A stretch of DNA of 64,000 nt from Alphaproteobacteria bacterium (GTDB lineage Bacteria > Pseudomonadota > Alphaproteobacteria > Caulobacterales > Maricaulaceae), in NCBI GenBank assembly GCA_018222865.1, contig JAAEZM010000004.1, forward strand, positions 29,314-93,313. Reading direction: 5' to 3'. Below the pieces are notes generated by a model. The model was not told the DNA's origin, searched no databases, and saw nothing but the letters and a program-made list of their open reading frames with translations. Shown piece by piece: positions 9,698 through 20,391 of this stretch. The position numbers and the translations under genes are program-made. Position 1 is the first letter of the stretch. The number at the start of each line of letters is the position of its first letter.

Positions 9698-10668
9698 CCG
9701 GAGGCGCCGGCTTTATCGGCTCCATCATTGCCGCCAAGCTCGAAGAGGCTGGTGAGGATGTCGCGATTGTCGATTGGCTCGGCACCGAGATGAAGTGGAA
9801 GAATATCGCCAAGCGACAGCTTGAAGACCTGATCGCACCGGAAAAGCTCTTCGAGGCGCTCGAGCACCATGGCAAGGACATTAAGGGCATCATTCATATG
9901 GGCGCGATTTCCGCGACTACGGAACGCGATGCAGATCTGATCGCTGAGTCGAATTTCCGCCTCTCTCGCGACCTGTGGGACTGGTGCAGCACGCATGATG
10001 TGCCCTTCGTCTATGCCTCCTCCGCGGCCACTTATGGCGATGGCGCGCTGGGTTTTGATGATGAAGACGATCTTGGATCCATGTCGAAACTACGCCCGCT
10101 CAACGCCTATGGCTGGTCGAAATGGCTGTTTGACGTCTGGGCCCGCAAACAGGTCAATCGCGGGCGCCCGAGCCCGCCCGTCTGGGCCGGTCTGAAATTC
10201 TTCAATGTCTACGGCCCCAATGAAATGCACAAAGGATCAATGCGCTCCGTCGCGATCCAGGTGTTCGAACAAGTCAGCGAAACGGGAAAGATGCGCCTCT
10301 TCGCCTCCGACCATCCCGACTATGAAGACGGCGGGCAATTGCGCGATTTCGTCTGGGTCGAGGATTGCGCTGATATCGCCATCTGGTGCGCAAACGGCCT
10401 GAAGACCTCCGGCATCTATAATGTCGGCTCAGGCAAAGCCCGCTCCTTCAAGGAATTGGCCGAGGCGGTCTTCGCGGCCATGGGTCGCGAACCGCATCTT
10501 GAGTTTTTCGAGATGCCGGAGAAGCTCAAAGGCCAGTATCAGTATTTCACCCAGGCAAGGATGAGCAAGCTGCGCGATGCCGGCTGCCCCATCCAATCCA
10601 CGCCGTTGGAAGAAGGCGTACGCCGCTATGTCCAGGACTATCTGGCCGCAGATGATCCTTATCGATAG
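9685..10668 (+). CDS. hldD: ADP-glyceromanno-heptose 6-epimerase
   Basis: SDR-type MYIVTGGAGFIGSIIAAKL, RPLNAYGWSKWLFD; adjacent to hldE/gmhB. Confidence 0.92.
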   Translation: MYIVTGGAGFIGSIIAAKLEEAGEDVAIVDWLGTEMKWKNIAKRQLEDLIAPEKLFEALEHHGKDIKGIIHMGAISATTERDADLIAESNFRLSRDLWDWCSTHDVPFVYASSAATYGDGALGFDDEDDLGSMSKLRPLNAYGWSKWLFDVWARKQVNRGRPSPPVWAGLKFFNVYGPNEMHKGSMRSVAIQVFEQVSETGKMRLFASDHPDYEDGGQLRDFVWVEDCADIAIWCANGLKTSGIYNVGSGKARSFKELAEAVFAAMGREPHLEFFEMPEKLKGQYQYFTQARMSKLRDAGCPIQSTPLEEGVRRYVQDYLAADDPYR

Positions 10669-10671
10669 AGC

Positions 10672-12162
10672 CTAACCCGACCGCACGCGCTCGACAGCGT
10701 CCGCCCAACCGCGACGGAGGGTTTCACGGCGCGCCGCATCCAAAGAAGGTGCGAAGCTTTGATCCGCGCGCCAGAGCTTGCGTCCATCCTCCAGCGTATT
10801 GAACAGGCCCATCCCCAGCCCTGCCAAGAAGGCCGCGCCCCAGGAGGTTGTCTCGGTATTGGCCGGACGAACCACATCAATACCCGCCAGATTGGACATG
10901 CGTTTCAAGAAAGTATTGTTGCGCGCCATGCCGCCATCGACTTTCAGACGCCGCGCCTCCACCCCGTCCGCCGCCATCGCGTCAAGGAGATCGCAGGTCT
11001 GGTGGACGGCACTATCGAGCGCGGCTTGGGCGATTTCAGCCCGACCGCTGCCGCGTGTGAGGCCAAGAATGGCGCCGCGCGCTTCCGGATCCCAATAGGG
11101 CGCGCCGAGCCCGGTGAAGGCGGGAACCAGAAAGACACCGTGATCGGTCATGGCAGAAGCCGCCAGATCCTCGATCTCCGAGGCCTTGCTGATCAAGCCG
11201 AGCCCATCACGCAACCATTGAATAGTCGAGCCCGCAGACAGGATCGATCCTTCAGCAGCAAAGACGGTTTCCCCATCAATACGATAGGCGATCGTGCCGA
11301 GCAGCTGGTTCTGCGATTGCACCAGCGTGCTACCAGTATTGAGCAAGAGAAAAGCGCCCGTTCCATAGGTGGATTTCATCTCGCCCGGTTCGAAACAGGC
11401 CTGACCGATCGTCGCCGCCTGCTGATCCCCCGCCACGCCACGGATCGGGATATCGCGACCTAAATGTGCGCTGTCGATCATGCCAAAATCTGCGGCGCAA
11501 TCGAGCACTTCCGGCAAGAGCGGCGCTGGAACACCGAAAATGTCCAGCAGATCCTCATCCCAGGTGTTTTTGGAAATATTGAAGAGCGAGGTGCGGCTCG
11601 CATTCGTCGCATCGGTGACATGGCGCTGGCCGCTGGTCAGACGCCAGATCAGCCAGCTATCAATCGTACCGAAGGCCAGCTCGCCTTTTCTGGCCCGCTC
11701 ACGCGCACCTTCCACATGATCCAGGATCCAGGCGATCTTGGTGGCGGAGAAATACGGGTCGAGCACCAGGCCGGTCTTCTCGCGGATTTGCGACTCAACG
11801 CCCTGAGCCCGCAACACCCCACACTTGTCGGACGTGCGGCGATCTTGCCAGACGATGGCGTTGTAAATCGGCGCACCCGTCTTGCGATCCCACACCACGG
11901 TCGTCTCGCGCTGATTGGTGATACCGGCGGCTTCAATCTTATAGCCAGCCTTTTCGGCCGCACGGATGGCCTCACGGCTTGTCGAGAGAACCGTCGCCCA
12001 GATCACTTCGGGATCATGCTCCACCCAACCGGGCTCGGGATAGTGCTGAGGAAATTCGCTCTGGGCCTGAGCGATCACTTCCCCCGTCAGCGAAAAGACG
12101 ATGGCGCGCGAACTGGTGGTACCCTGATCGATCGCCAGCAAGGCCTTGCGCTTTTTAAACAT
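10672..12162 (-). CDS. glpK: Glycerol kinase
   Basis: AIDQGTTSSRAIVF, NQRETTVVWDRKTGAPIYNAIVWQDRRT, KSTYGTGAFLLLNTG. Confidence 0.95.
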   Translation of the reverse strand: MFKKRKALLAIDQGTTSSRAIVFSLTGEVIAQAQSEFPQHYPEPGWVEHDPEVIWATVLSTSREAIRAAEKAGYKIEAAGITNQRETTVVWDRKTGAPIYNAIVWQDRRTSDKCGVLRAQGVESQIREKTGLVLDPYFSATKIAWILDHVEGARERARKGELAFGTIDSWLIWRLTSGQRHVTDATNASRTSLFNISKNTWDEDLLDIFGVPAPLLPEVLDCAADFGMIDSAHLGRDIPIRGVAGDQQAATIGQACFEPGEMKSTYGTGAFLLLNTGSTLVQSQNQLLGTIAYRIDGETVFAAEGSILSAGSTIQWLRDGLGLISKASEIEDLAASAMTDHGVFLVPAFTGLGAPYWDPEARGAILGLTRGSGRAEIAQAALDSAVHQTCDLLDAMAADGVEARRLKVDGGMARNNTFLKRMSNLAGIDVVRPANTETTSWGAAFLAGLGMGLFNTLEDGRKLWRADQSFAPSLDAARRETLRRGWADAVERVRSG

Positions 12163-12279
12163 CCCGTCTCTCCCCCGGACTGCATTCGTGTCGACTATAG
12201 CCCTGACGCGGGCAGAAAAAACACGCTAGTCTCAGTCGCTTTCAGGCCAAGCCGCACGAGACGGCTGACAGGGGGATTT

Positions 12280-13215
12280 ATGAGCGAGGCCCAATTCCAG
12301 CGCGACCGCCTGGTCACGCCCAGCGGCGCCGATCTGGCACTCTATATTTTTCCGGCGACCGGAGAGGCGCGCGGTATCGTTCATGTCAATCACGGCCTGG
12401 CCGAATATGCTGGCCGGTATGCGCCCTTTGCGGCCTACCTGTCTTCGCGCGGTTATCACGTCATCGCTCACGATCATCGTGGACATGGAGAGACAACAGC
12501 CGAAGACGGCGCGCCGCGTCGCTTTGCCGATGAAGATGGCTGGAGCAAGGTCTTAAGCGATGTGGAGGCGGTTCAGGCCCATGCCCGAGGGCTTTGGGGA
12601 GATTTGCCGCTGATCATTTTCGGCCATTCCATGGGCGCGGTGATCTCGATGAACTTCGTCATGGGTCATTCAAACGCGCTCGCCGGCGCGGCGATCTGGA
12701 ATGGCAATATGGCTTTGGGAGCCAATAAAGTGGTGATGCGGATCGTGCTGTTCTTCGAAGCGCTGGTCGGCGGGCGTTTCACACCGAGCCACACGATCGA
12801 CAATCTCACTTTCAGAGCCTGGAATAAGCGCTTTCCGGAACGGCGCTCTGACGCAGACTGGCTGTCACGGGACGCTATTGAGGTGAAGAAATACGTCGAT
12901 GACCCGATCTGCGGCTGGCCGTCCACCGTTTCGCTCTGGCGCGACTTCCTCTCCGGTGTCGCCTTTGCGGAGGATAATGAAAATCTCAAACCCATCCGCC
13001 GTGACTTCCCGTTCAATCTCGTCGGCGGCGCGAAAGACCCGGCCACGGATAACGGCAAGGCCGTCCGTCATCTCCAAAAGCGCCTGAAACGCGCAAAGTT
13101 CAGCCGTGTCGACTTCGAGATCTTCAAGGATTATCGCCACGAAACGCTGATGGAAATCGACCGGGACAAGCGGATGGAGGAGTTCGCAAACTGGCTCGAT
13201 GGGGTGACTGGCTGA
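12280..13215 (+). CDS. Alpha/beta hydrolase, monoacylglycerol lipase/lysophospholipase-like
   Basis: GIVHVNHGLAEYAGRYAPFA, HDHRGHGET, FGHSMGAVI. The ORF opens at 11464 antisense to glpK; the real start is taken as ATG 12280. Confidence 0.82.
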   Translation: MSEAQFQRDRLVTPSGADLALYIFPATGEARGIVHVNHGLAEYAGRYAPFAAYLSSRGYHVIAHDHRGHGETTAEDGAPRRFADEDGWSKVLSDVEAVQAHARGLWGDLPLIIFGHSMGAVISMNFVMGHSNALAGAAIWNGNMALGANKVVMRIVLFFEALVGGRFTPSHTIDNLTFRAWNKRFPERRSDADWLSRDAIEVKKYVDDPICGWPSTVSLWRDFLSGVAFAEDNENLKPIRRDFPFNLVGGAKDPATDNGKAVRHLQKRLKRAKFSRVDFEIFKDYRHETLMEIDRDKRMEEFANWLDGVTG

Positions 13216-13220
13216 TCCAG

Positions 13221-14402
13221 ATGCGAAAGGTCGATGTCGCCATCCTCGGCGCAGGCGCTGCCGGCATGTTTTGCGCGATCGAAGCGGCCAGGCGCGGCCG
13301 CTCGGTGCTGTTGATCGAGCACGCGAAAAAGCCAGGTGAGAAGATCCGGATCTCCGGAGGTGGGCGGTGCAATTTTACCAATCTTGATGCCCGACCGGAG
13401 ACCTATCTGTCCGGCAATCCGCACTTCGTGAAATCGGCCCTGAAGCGTTACACCCAACATGATTTCATCGCCTGGGTGGATCGCCATGGCATCGCCTGGC
13501 ACGAAAAAACCCTGGGCCAGCTGTTCTGCGATAATAGCGCCCGCGAGATCATCGACGCGCTCCGATCGGACATGCAGGAAGCGGGGGTCGATCTGCGCCT
13601 CACCGAAAGCCTTGCCGCTTATGACAAGACAGCGGACGGCTTTTCCCTGACGCTCGGGTCGGGAGAGATGGTCGAGGCGCGCTCTTTCGTCGTCGCGTCC
13701 GGCGGCAAGTCCATCCCGAAAATGGGGGCGACAGGGCTGGGTTATGAGATTGCCGAACGCTTCGGCTTGAAGGTCACAGAGACCCGCGCCGGCCTTGTGC
13801 CGCTGACATTCAGTGGCGAGCAGCAAGACCGTTTCAAGGATCTGGCGGGTGTCGCTGTAGATACGCGCACACGCTGCGGCAAGCAGAGCTTTGATGAAGC
13901 GATGCTGTTCACGCATAGAGGGTTGAGCGGACCGGCGATCCTGCAGATTTCCTCCTATTGGCGCGAAGGCGAGGAGATCCATGTGCGCCTGCGTCCTGAT
14001 CTCGACTGGACCAGCACGCTCAAGGACTATCGCCAAAGTCATGGCAAGCAGACACTCGGGACCGCATTGGCCAGCGCCCTTCCAAAACGCCTCGCCCAGG
14101 CGTTTCACGATATGCCCGGCTATGACCGCAAGCTGGCGGAGAGCGGTGAGCGCGCACTCAATCGGACAGCTCAGGATTTGACCGACTGGGTCCTCAAACC
14201 CACGGGCTCTGAAGGTTACCGTACAGCCGAGGTCACGCTCGGCGGTGTCGATACGCATGATCTGGACAGCAAGACCATGCAGGCGCGAAACGTGCCCGGT
14301 CTCTATTTCATTGGCGAAGTCGTCGATGTGACGGGATGGCTGGGAGGATACAACTTCCAGTGGGCCTGGTCCTCGGCCTGGTGCGCCGGCCAGTATGTAT
14401 AG
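13221..14402 (+). CDS. HI0933/YhiN-type NAD(P)/FAD-dependent oxidoreductase
   Basis: DVAILGAGAAGMFCAIEAARRGRSVLLIEHAKKPGEKIRISGGGRCNFTN; C-term GEVVDVTGWLGGYNFQWAWSS. Confidence 0.9.
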   Translation: MRKVDVAILGAGAAGMFCAIEAARRGRSVLLIEHAKKPGEKIRISGGGRCNFTNLDARPETYLSGNPHFVKSALKRYTQHDFIAWVDRHGIAWHEKTLGQLFCDNSAREIIDALRSDMQEAGVDLRLTESLAAYDKTADGFSLTLGSGEMVEARSFVVASGGKSIPKMGATGLGYEIAERFGLKVTETRAGLVPLTFSGEQQDRFKDLAGVAVDTRTRCGKQSFDEAMLFTHRGLSGPAILQISSYWREGEEIHVRLRPDLDWTSTLKDYRQSHGKQTLGTALASALPKRLAQAFHDMPGYDRKLAESGERALNRTAQDLTDWVLKPTGSEGYRTAEVTLGGVDTHDLDSKTMQARNVPGLYFIGEVVDVTGWLGGYNFQWAWSSAWCAGQYV

Positions 14403-14415
14403 AGCTGAGGCTCAA

Positions 14416-14456
14416 GGGCTTTGGCAAATGGTTTGGAATAATCGCTTCCAAAGCCC
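14416..14456 (+). terminator. Inverted repeat downstream of the YhiN-like gene (possible terminator)
   Basis: GGGCTTTGG (14416-14424) / CCAAAGCCC (14448-14456), 9 bp perfect, 23-nt loop; no T-run. Confidence 0.35.
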
Positions 14457-14538
14457 GCCAAGACACTCTATTTCTTGACGATAATTTTGATCCGCAAAGA
14501 CCTGCCTGTTCGCGGCTCGTCGCTTCCCGTGTGCACTC

Positions 14539-15603
14539 GTGAATAAATCCCACATCACTGCTCTTGCCATTTTCGCTGCTGTTGTCTTGCTCTTCACAAT
14601 CGGGACCCTGATGAAGGGGAGCGAGGCCACCACGCCGACGCCGGAAGAAAGCGCCCCGGATCGCTTCGAGGTTGTGGTGCGCAGGATCAATGCGGAACCG
14701 CGCCCGGCCATGCTCGCCCTGCGTGGCAATACGGAAGCTTTCCGGGAGGTTCTCGTCCGGGCGGAAACCGGCGGCCGTGTCGTCGAAGCCCCAGCGCGAG
14801 AAGGCCTCCCAATCACCCGCGGTGATATTATGTGCGAGCTGGATGTGGATGCCCGAGCCGCCGCACTCGACCAAGCCCAGGCCGATCTGCGCGCCCGGCA
14901 GCTCGAATATGATGCTGCGGTGGAATTGGCCAATCGCGGTCACCGTTCCGCCAACCAGGTGGCTGCCAATGAAGCCGCTCGCGATGCCGCCAGAGCTCAG
15001 CTGGAGGCCGCACGCCAGGAAATGGCGAATATCTATGTGCGCGCGCCCTTTGACGGGTATTTCGACGGCCGTATTGCCGAGATTGGGGATTATCTTGGAC
15101 CGGGTGATCCATGCGGTACGCTGGTTCAGCTCGACCCGATCCTGATCACAGCGGAAGTTGCAGAGCGCGATGTATCCGGTCTTGAGCCGGGCATGGCCGC
15201 TCGTGCGGAACTGGTGACTGGAGAGTTCATCGACGGCGAGGTCCGGTTTGTCGAACGCCGCGCAGATCCCGCTACACGAACTTTCCGCGTCGAGATCGAG
15301 GCCCCCAATCCGGACGGTCTGTATCGGTCCGGTGTTACCGCCGACATCACGATTCCACTGACGAATGAGCCCGCTCACCGCATTCCGACCTCCATCCTCG
15401 CCCTCAATGCCGAAGGGGATCTGGGGGTTCGCATCGTTGAAGGCGCTGACACGGTCCGCTTCCTGCCCATCCGCTTCTTGAGCGATGATGGCGAGCAGGT
15501 CTGGGTGGCAGGGCTTCCAGATCCGGCTGCCGTTATTGTTCTGGGCCAGGATTTCGTGGCCGATGGAACCCGGGTCCGGGTCCGTGAGGAGGGCAGTGAA
15601 TGA
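14539..15603 (+). CDS. RND efflux periplasmic adaptor (membrane fusion protein)
   Basis: Coiled-coil/lipoyl HlyD-like pattern (VRAPFDGYFDGRIAEIGDYLGPGDPCGTLVQLDPI); overlaps an RND permease. Confidence 0.88.
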   Translation: MNKSHITALAIFAAVVLLFTIGTLMKGSEATTPTPEESAPDRFEVVVRRINAEPRPAMLALRGNTEAFREVLVRAETGGRVVEAPAREGLPITRGDIMCELDVDARAAALDQAQADLRARQLEYDAAVELANRGHRSANQVAANEAARDAARAQLEAARQEMANIYVRAPFDGYFDGRIAEIGDYLGPGDPCGTLVQLDPILITAEVAERDVSGLEPGMAARAELVTGEFIDGEVRFVERRADPATRTFRVEIEAPNPDGLYRSGVTADITIPLTNEPAHRIPTSILALNAEGDLGVRIVEGADTVRFLPIRFLSDDGEQVWVAGLPDPAAVIVLGQDFVADGTRVRVREEGSE

Positions 15604-18600
15604 CCGGGATCGTCGATTTTGCGATCAATCGATCGCGGATGATCCTGGCGATCTTTGCCTGTGCGCTGATCGCGGGTCTTATCTCCTTTGCGACACTGCC
15701 GCGAGAAGCTGATCCGGACATCCCCTTTCCCTTCGTGATCATTACGGTCCCGCTGGCCGGAATCTCTCCTGAAGACGCAGAACGTTTGATCATTCGTCCC
15801 ACTGAGACCGAATTGCGGGCGATGGATGATCTGGAGGAACTCGATAGCGTCGGCACGCTCGGAGCTGGCGTATTGATCGCCGAATTCGGCGTGCCCTTCG
15901 ACGCCGACCAGGCGGTATTGGATGTGCGCGAAGCGGTCGATATGGCGCGGCGCGAATACCCCGATGATGCGCGTGAACCGGTTATTCAGGAGTTCAACTC
16001 CGCCCTCGCCCCGACCATTGCCGTTCAGGTCTATGGTGAAGCTCCCGAACGTACGATTTATCGCCTCGCCCGTGATCTGGAAGAGGAGCTGGAATCGCTT
16101 CCGGAGATCCTCCAGGTCGATATTCAGGGCATTCGCGATGAGCTGTTGGAGATCGTTGTCGACCCGGCCTTGCTGGAGACGTATGGCGTTACCTATGGGC
16201 AGCTCTTCAATGCGGTACAGTCGAATAACCAACTGATCGCTGCCGGCTCGCTGGATAGTGGTGAAGCCCGTTTCCAGGTAAAAGTCCCCGGCCTGTTCGA
16301 GAGCGCTGATGACGCGCTGAACCTGCCACTGACCAGTTCCGGCGACGCGGTTGTTACGCTCGATGATGTCGCCACTGTGCGCCGCACCTTCAAGGATGCC
16401 GACAGCTTCTCGCGCTATAATGGCCAGACGGCCTTCACCCTGCAGGTCGTGCGTCGGTCTGGCGAGAATATCATGGACACGTCTACCCGTGTTCGGGAGT
16501 TGACGGCCGAGATTGCTCAGACCTGGCCGGAGACTGTCCGCTATGATTTCAGCCTCGACCTTTCCACCTATGTTCGCGACAGCCTGAATTCTCTGACCGG
16601 TTCCATCATGCTGGCCATTATCCTGGTGCTGATCGTTGTGGTCGCGGCGCTGGGCCTGCGCTCGGCGCTCCTTGTGGGCCTGGCCATCCCCTCCAGCTTC
16701 CTCTTCTCCTTCCTCCTGCTCGATGTCTACGGGCTGACCATCAATATGATGGTGATGTTTGCCATGGTTCTGGCTGTGGGGCTGCTGGTGGATGGCGCGA
16801 TTGTGGTGGTGGAGTTTGCGGACCGGAAGCTCGCCGAGGGCGAAACCCGGATCTCGGCCTATACCCAGGCCGGCAAGCGCATGTTCTGGCCGATTGTTTC
16901 TTCGACCGCGACGACGCTGGCGGCCTTTCTGCCCTTCCTGTTCTGGGACTCGATCCCGGGCCAATACATGGCCTTCCTGCCGCTCACCTTGATATTCGTC
17001 CTCACCTCAGCCCTCATCATGGCCCTGATATTCCTGCCGACACTGGGCTCGGTCCTGGGACGCAAGGGCGGGGTCGCTGAAGACACTGCGCTGGCGCATC
17101 TCAATGCCAAGGAAGGCGGTCACCCCCGGCAATTGCCCGGCTTTACCGGACTTTATGCCCGCACGATTGAGATGCTGGTCCAGCGCCCCCTCGCGGTGAG
17201 CGGCGCCACGCTCGCGATCGTGATCATTGTCATCTCTGCCTTCATGGCTCAGGCGGGCGGCATGTTCGGCCTCACGCCCAAGCGCACGGAATTCTTCATC
17301 GATGCAGAGCCTGAGCAGATCTATGTATTTGTCCGGGCGCGCGGCAATCTCTCGCCATCCGAGCAATATGAACTGGCCTTGGAAGCGGAACGCCGGATTG
17401 CTGGAATTGAAGGGATTAAGGGCTATTACACGGTCGCGGGTCAGCCGCCGGGAGCCTCACCCTTCGATGGAACAGGGTCTGCACCTGCAGATTCCGTCGC
17501 CCGGATCTTTGTGGAGTTCTACCCCTTCGGACAACGCCCCAATGGCCGCCTGATCGAACGGAATATTCGTGATGCCCTGACGGGAATTCCGGGCGTCATC
17601 ATTGAGGTGCGCCCCTTCCAGCAAGGCCCGCCGGTTGGCAAGGACGTCCAGGTTCAGCTGCGCTCGGATGATGCCGCTGCGCTCGATGCCGCCACGCGAC
17701 TGGTTCGCGGATATCTCGATCAGCTCGACGGTCTGACAGATATTGAAGACACTTTGCCACTGCCCGGGGTGGAATGGCGCCTGCAAGTTGATCGCGAGGA
17801 AGCCGGTCGCTTCGGCGCGGATGTTGCGCAGGTCGGCGCCGCTGTTCAGCTTGTCACTTCGGGCTCTCTGGTCGGACGCTATCGCCCTGATGATGCCGAT
17901 GAAGAGGTGGATATCCGCGTGCGTTTCCCGGCCGGGGATCGCGATATCAGCCGTCTGGATGATCTGCGCGTAAACACGCTCAATGGCGCTGTTCCGCTGG
18001 CGAATTTCGTCACGCGTGAAGCGCGCCCGCGGATTGATAGTATTAATCGCCGAGATGGCCGCCGCTTCTTCGTCGTTCGCGCCAATGCTGATGAGGGATA
18101 TGCGGGCAATATTCTCTTGAATGAAGTCCAGTCCTGGGTCGAAGCCCGGATCGCCGACGGAACCATCCCGCCACAAGTCGAGGTCAGCTATCTCGGAGCC
18201 GACGAGGAAAACGCGGAGGCCGGCACTTTCTTTGCGGGCGCCATGGCGGCGTCACTCTTCATGATGAGTGTGATCCTCCTCTGGCAGTTCAATAATTTCT
18301 GGCACGTCTTCCTGACCCTCCAAGCGGTTGTCCTCTCCGTGGTCGGGGTTTTCCTCGGGGTGATCGTATCCTTCCCCTATATCTCCGTGCTTTTCCTCGG
18401 AACGGGCATCGTGACGCTGGCCGGCATTGTCGTGAACAACAATATCGTTCTGATTGATACCTTCCAGCGCCTGCGCAAATTGGGCATGAGCGTCGATGAA
18501 GCGGTTGTTCGTACGGCCTCACAACGCCTGCGCCCGGTAATGCTGACTACGATCACGACAATTTTCGGGCTTTTGCCCATGGTCTTCCAGGTCAATGCCG

Positions 18601-18818
18601 ACTTCGCCCATGCCGCCTTGACGATCGGCGGACCGGCCAGTGAGTGGTGGGTCCAGCTGTCATCAGCCGTTGTCTGGGGTCTGGGCTTCTCAACCCTTCT
18701 TACCCTCGTTCTCACGCCCGTCCTGCTGGGCGCGCCGAGCCGTATGGGCGATGCCCGTCGCCGGCTTTTCGCCGCGCTCGGCTTTGGGCCGCGGCCCGGC
18801 GCTGAACCCGCTGAATAG
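15600..18818 (+). CDS. RND-family efflux permease (AcrB/HAE1-like)
   Basis: 1072 aa; duplicated RND architecture, GLLVDGAIVVVE, GIVVNNNIVLIDTFQRLR. Confidence 0.93.
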   Translation: MTGIVDFAINRSRMILAIFACALIAGLISFATLPREADPDIPFPFVIITVPLAGISPEDAERLIIRPTETELRAMDDLEELDSVGTLGAGVLIAEFGVPFDADQAVLDVREAVDMARREYPDDAREPVIQEFNSALAPTIAVQVYGEAPERTIYRLARDLEEELESLPEILQVDIQGIRDELLEIVVDPALLETYGVTYGQLFNAVQSNNQLIAAGSLDSGEARFQVKVPGLFESADDALNLPLTSSGDAVVTLDDVATVRRTFKDADSFSRYNGQTAFTLQVVRRSGENIMDTSTRVRELTAEIAQTWPETVRYDFSLDLSTYVRDSLNSLTGSIMLAIILVLIVVVAALGLRSALLVGLAIPSSFLFSFLLLDVYGLTINMMVMFAMVLAVGLLVDGAIVVVEFADRKLAEGETRISAYTQAGKRMFWPIVSSTATTLAAFLPFLFWDSIPGQYMAFLPLTLIFVLTSALIMALIFLPTLGSVLGRKGGVAEDTALAHLNAKEGGHPRQLPGFTGLYARTIEMLVQRPLAVSGATLAIVIIVISAFMAQAGGMFGLTPKRTEFFIDAEPEQIYVFVRARGNLSPSEQYELALEAERRIAGIEGIKGYYTVAGQPPGASPFDGTGSAPADSVARIFVEFYPFGQRPNGRLIERNIRDALTGIPGVIIEVRPFQQGPPVGKDVQVQLRSDDAAALDAATRLVRGYLDQLDGLTDIEDTLPLPGVEWRLQVDREEAGRFGADVAQVGAAVQLVTSGSLVGRYRPDDADEEVDIRVRFPAGDRDISRLDDLRVNTLNGAVPLANFVTREARPRIDSINRRDGRRFFVVRANADEGYAGNILLNEVQSWVEARIADGTIPPQVEVSYLGADEENAEAGTFFAGAMAASLFMMSVILLWQFNNFWHVFLTLQAVVLSVVGVFLGVIVSFPYISVLFLGTGIVTLAGIVVNNNIVLIDTFQRLRKLGMSVDEAVVRTASQRLRPVMLTTITTIFGLLPMVFQVNADFAHAALTIGGPASEWWVQLSSAVVWGLGFSTLLTLVLTPVLLGAPSRMGDARRRLFAALGFGPRPGAEPAE

Positions 18819-18827
18819 GAGGCTTTC

Positions 18828-19244
18828 ATGAGCCATATCGACCCCACCCGCGAAGCTTTTCAGATTTTCAAGGACCTTGATCGCACCACACCGATCCAGA
18901 TGCTCAACCTCATCAAGCTCCGCGATCAGGCGGTCTATCCCGACGGGCGTGAAGCAACAGGGCTGGAAGCCTATGCCAATTACGGCAAATTCTCGGGTCC
19001 GATTTTCCAGCGAGTCGGCGGATCGATCCTCTGGCGCGGCAGACCGGAATGCACCCTCATTGGCCCGGCGGACGAGGCATGGGATATCGCCTTTATCGCG
19101 GCCTACCCGCATGCGGGGGCCTTCATGGAAATGGTGACGGATCCGGTTTATCAAAGCGAGGCCGTCCCACATCGCCAGGCGGGCGTTCTCAATAGCCGCC
19201 TAGTCCGCCATCAGCCCCTCGAAGGCGGGGATGTCTTCGGTTAA
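18828..19244 (+). CDS. DUF1330 domain-containing protein
   Basis: PIQMLNLIKLRD...GLEAYANYG...FIAAYPHAGAFMEMVTDPVY pattern. Confidence 0.75.
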   Translation: MSHIDPTREAFQIFKDLDRTTPIQMLNLIKLRDQAVYPDGREATGLEAYANYGKFSGPIFQRVGGSILWRGRPECTLIGPADEAWDIAFIAAYPHAGAFMEMVTDPVYQSEAVPHRQAGVLNSRLVRHQPLEGGDVFG

Positions 19245-20338
19245 GGCGTGATCCGCAAAAGCTGACCGTCCGGCCCGTCTGTCAGCACGAGAATAGCGCC
19301 GTCCGATGCTATGAATACATCGCGCAAACGCGCTTCCAGCTCGCCCAGCAGGATCTCCTGGCCGACAATTTCACCATTCTCCATATCGACGCGGCGCAGA
19401 TGGCCGGAGGCTGTGCCCGCATCGCCTGGCACGAGCGCCGTGACCAGGAGGTCGCCCTGCCAGTCGGCAAACATCTCGCCGGAGTAAAGCGCCATGGCTG
19501 ATGGAGCGATGGATGGCGTCCAGTGAAGCAGCGGATCGATCATTCCCGAATAGGTCTCAAACGGCGTCACCAGAGCGCCGGTGTAATCAATCCCGTAAGA
19601 CGTGATCGGCCAGCCATAATTTCCACCCGGCTCAAGCCGGTTGATTTCATCGCCGCCGCGCGGGCCATGCTCATGAGCATAGATGATCCCGGTTTCCTGA
19701 TCTACGACGACGGCCTGGGGGTTACGATGCCCGTAGGAATACAAGCCTGATGCACCGCCCTCGACCTCGGCCGGGAAAGGCGTACCATCGGCCTCAAGGC
19801 GCACAAATGACCCATAATGATTGGACGGGATTTGCGCCTGTTCGCGCAGATCAAAACCATCGCCAATTCCCAAAATCAAACTGCCATCCGGCAGGAAATC
19901 CAGCCGAGCGCCATAATGTACATCCGTGGTTCGCACGGGATCGGCGACGAAGATCTCTTCCATTTCCAGCAGGACTTCGAACTCAAATCGCGTTCGCGCC
20001 AGTTTGAACTGGTTATTGCGCGGCTCACCTTCAGACCAGGTCAGATAGATCCAGCCTGTTTCCTCATAATCCGGCGCGAGCATGATATCCATCAGCCCAC
20101 CCTGACCGCTGAACAGGGAATCGGGTGTACCGCTTACGGGTTCCGCCCGCAGCTGCCCATCATTGATCCAGCGCAGGGTGCCGCTACGCTCGGTGATCAG
20201 GAAGTCACCATCCGGCATTTCCGCGACCGCCCAGGGATAATCCAGCCCCTCCGCCAGAACCTCGACCTGATAGCCCGGTGCGTCCGCTGCTGTTTGAAGA
20301 CTGGTCAGTGCCAGCGCTGCGATAATGCCCGAAATCAT
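19241..20338 (-). CDS. PQQ-dependent sugar dehydrogenase-like beta-propeller, secreted
   Basis: LDYPWAVAEMPDGDFLITERSGTLRWI; HEHGPRGGDEINRLEPGGNYGWP; N-terminal signal peptide. Confidence 0.88.
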   Translation of the reverse strand: MISGIIAALALTSLQTAADAPGYQVEVLAEGLDYPWAVAEMPDGDFLITERSGTLRWINDGQLRAEPVSGTPDSLFSGQGGLMDIMLAPDYEETGWIYLTWSEGEPRNNQFKLARTRFEFEVLLEMEEIFVADPVRTTDVHYGARLDFLPDGSLILGIGDGFDLREQAQIPSNHYGSFVRLEADGTPFPAEVEGGASGLYSYGHRNPQAVVVDQETGIIYAHEHGPRGGDEINRLEPGGNYGWPITSYGIDYTGALVTPFETYSGMIDPLLHWTPSIAPSAMALYSGEMFADWQGDLLVTALVPGDAGTASGHLRRVDMENGEIVGQEILLGELEARLRDVFIASDGAILVLTDGPDGQLLRITP

Positions 20339-20391
20339 ATGTCAGCCTCCCCGCTCCACCTTCATATTAGTAGAGCGAAGGCGCTGAGTGT

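Noticed and set aside
11464-12279. N-terminal extension of the alpha/beta hydrolase ORF
   Set aside because: Antisense to glpK and unrelated to the hydrolase fold; start moved to ATG 12280.
15375-16964. 529 aa minus-strand ORF
   Set aside because: Antisense to the RND adaptor/permease; low-complexity Arg/Gln/His-rich translation typical of shadow ORFs.
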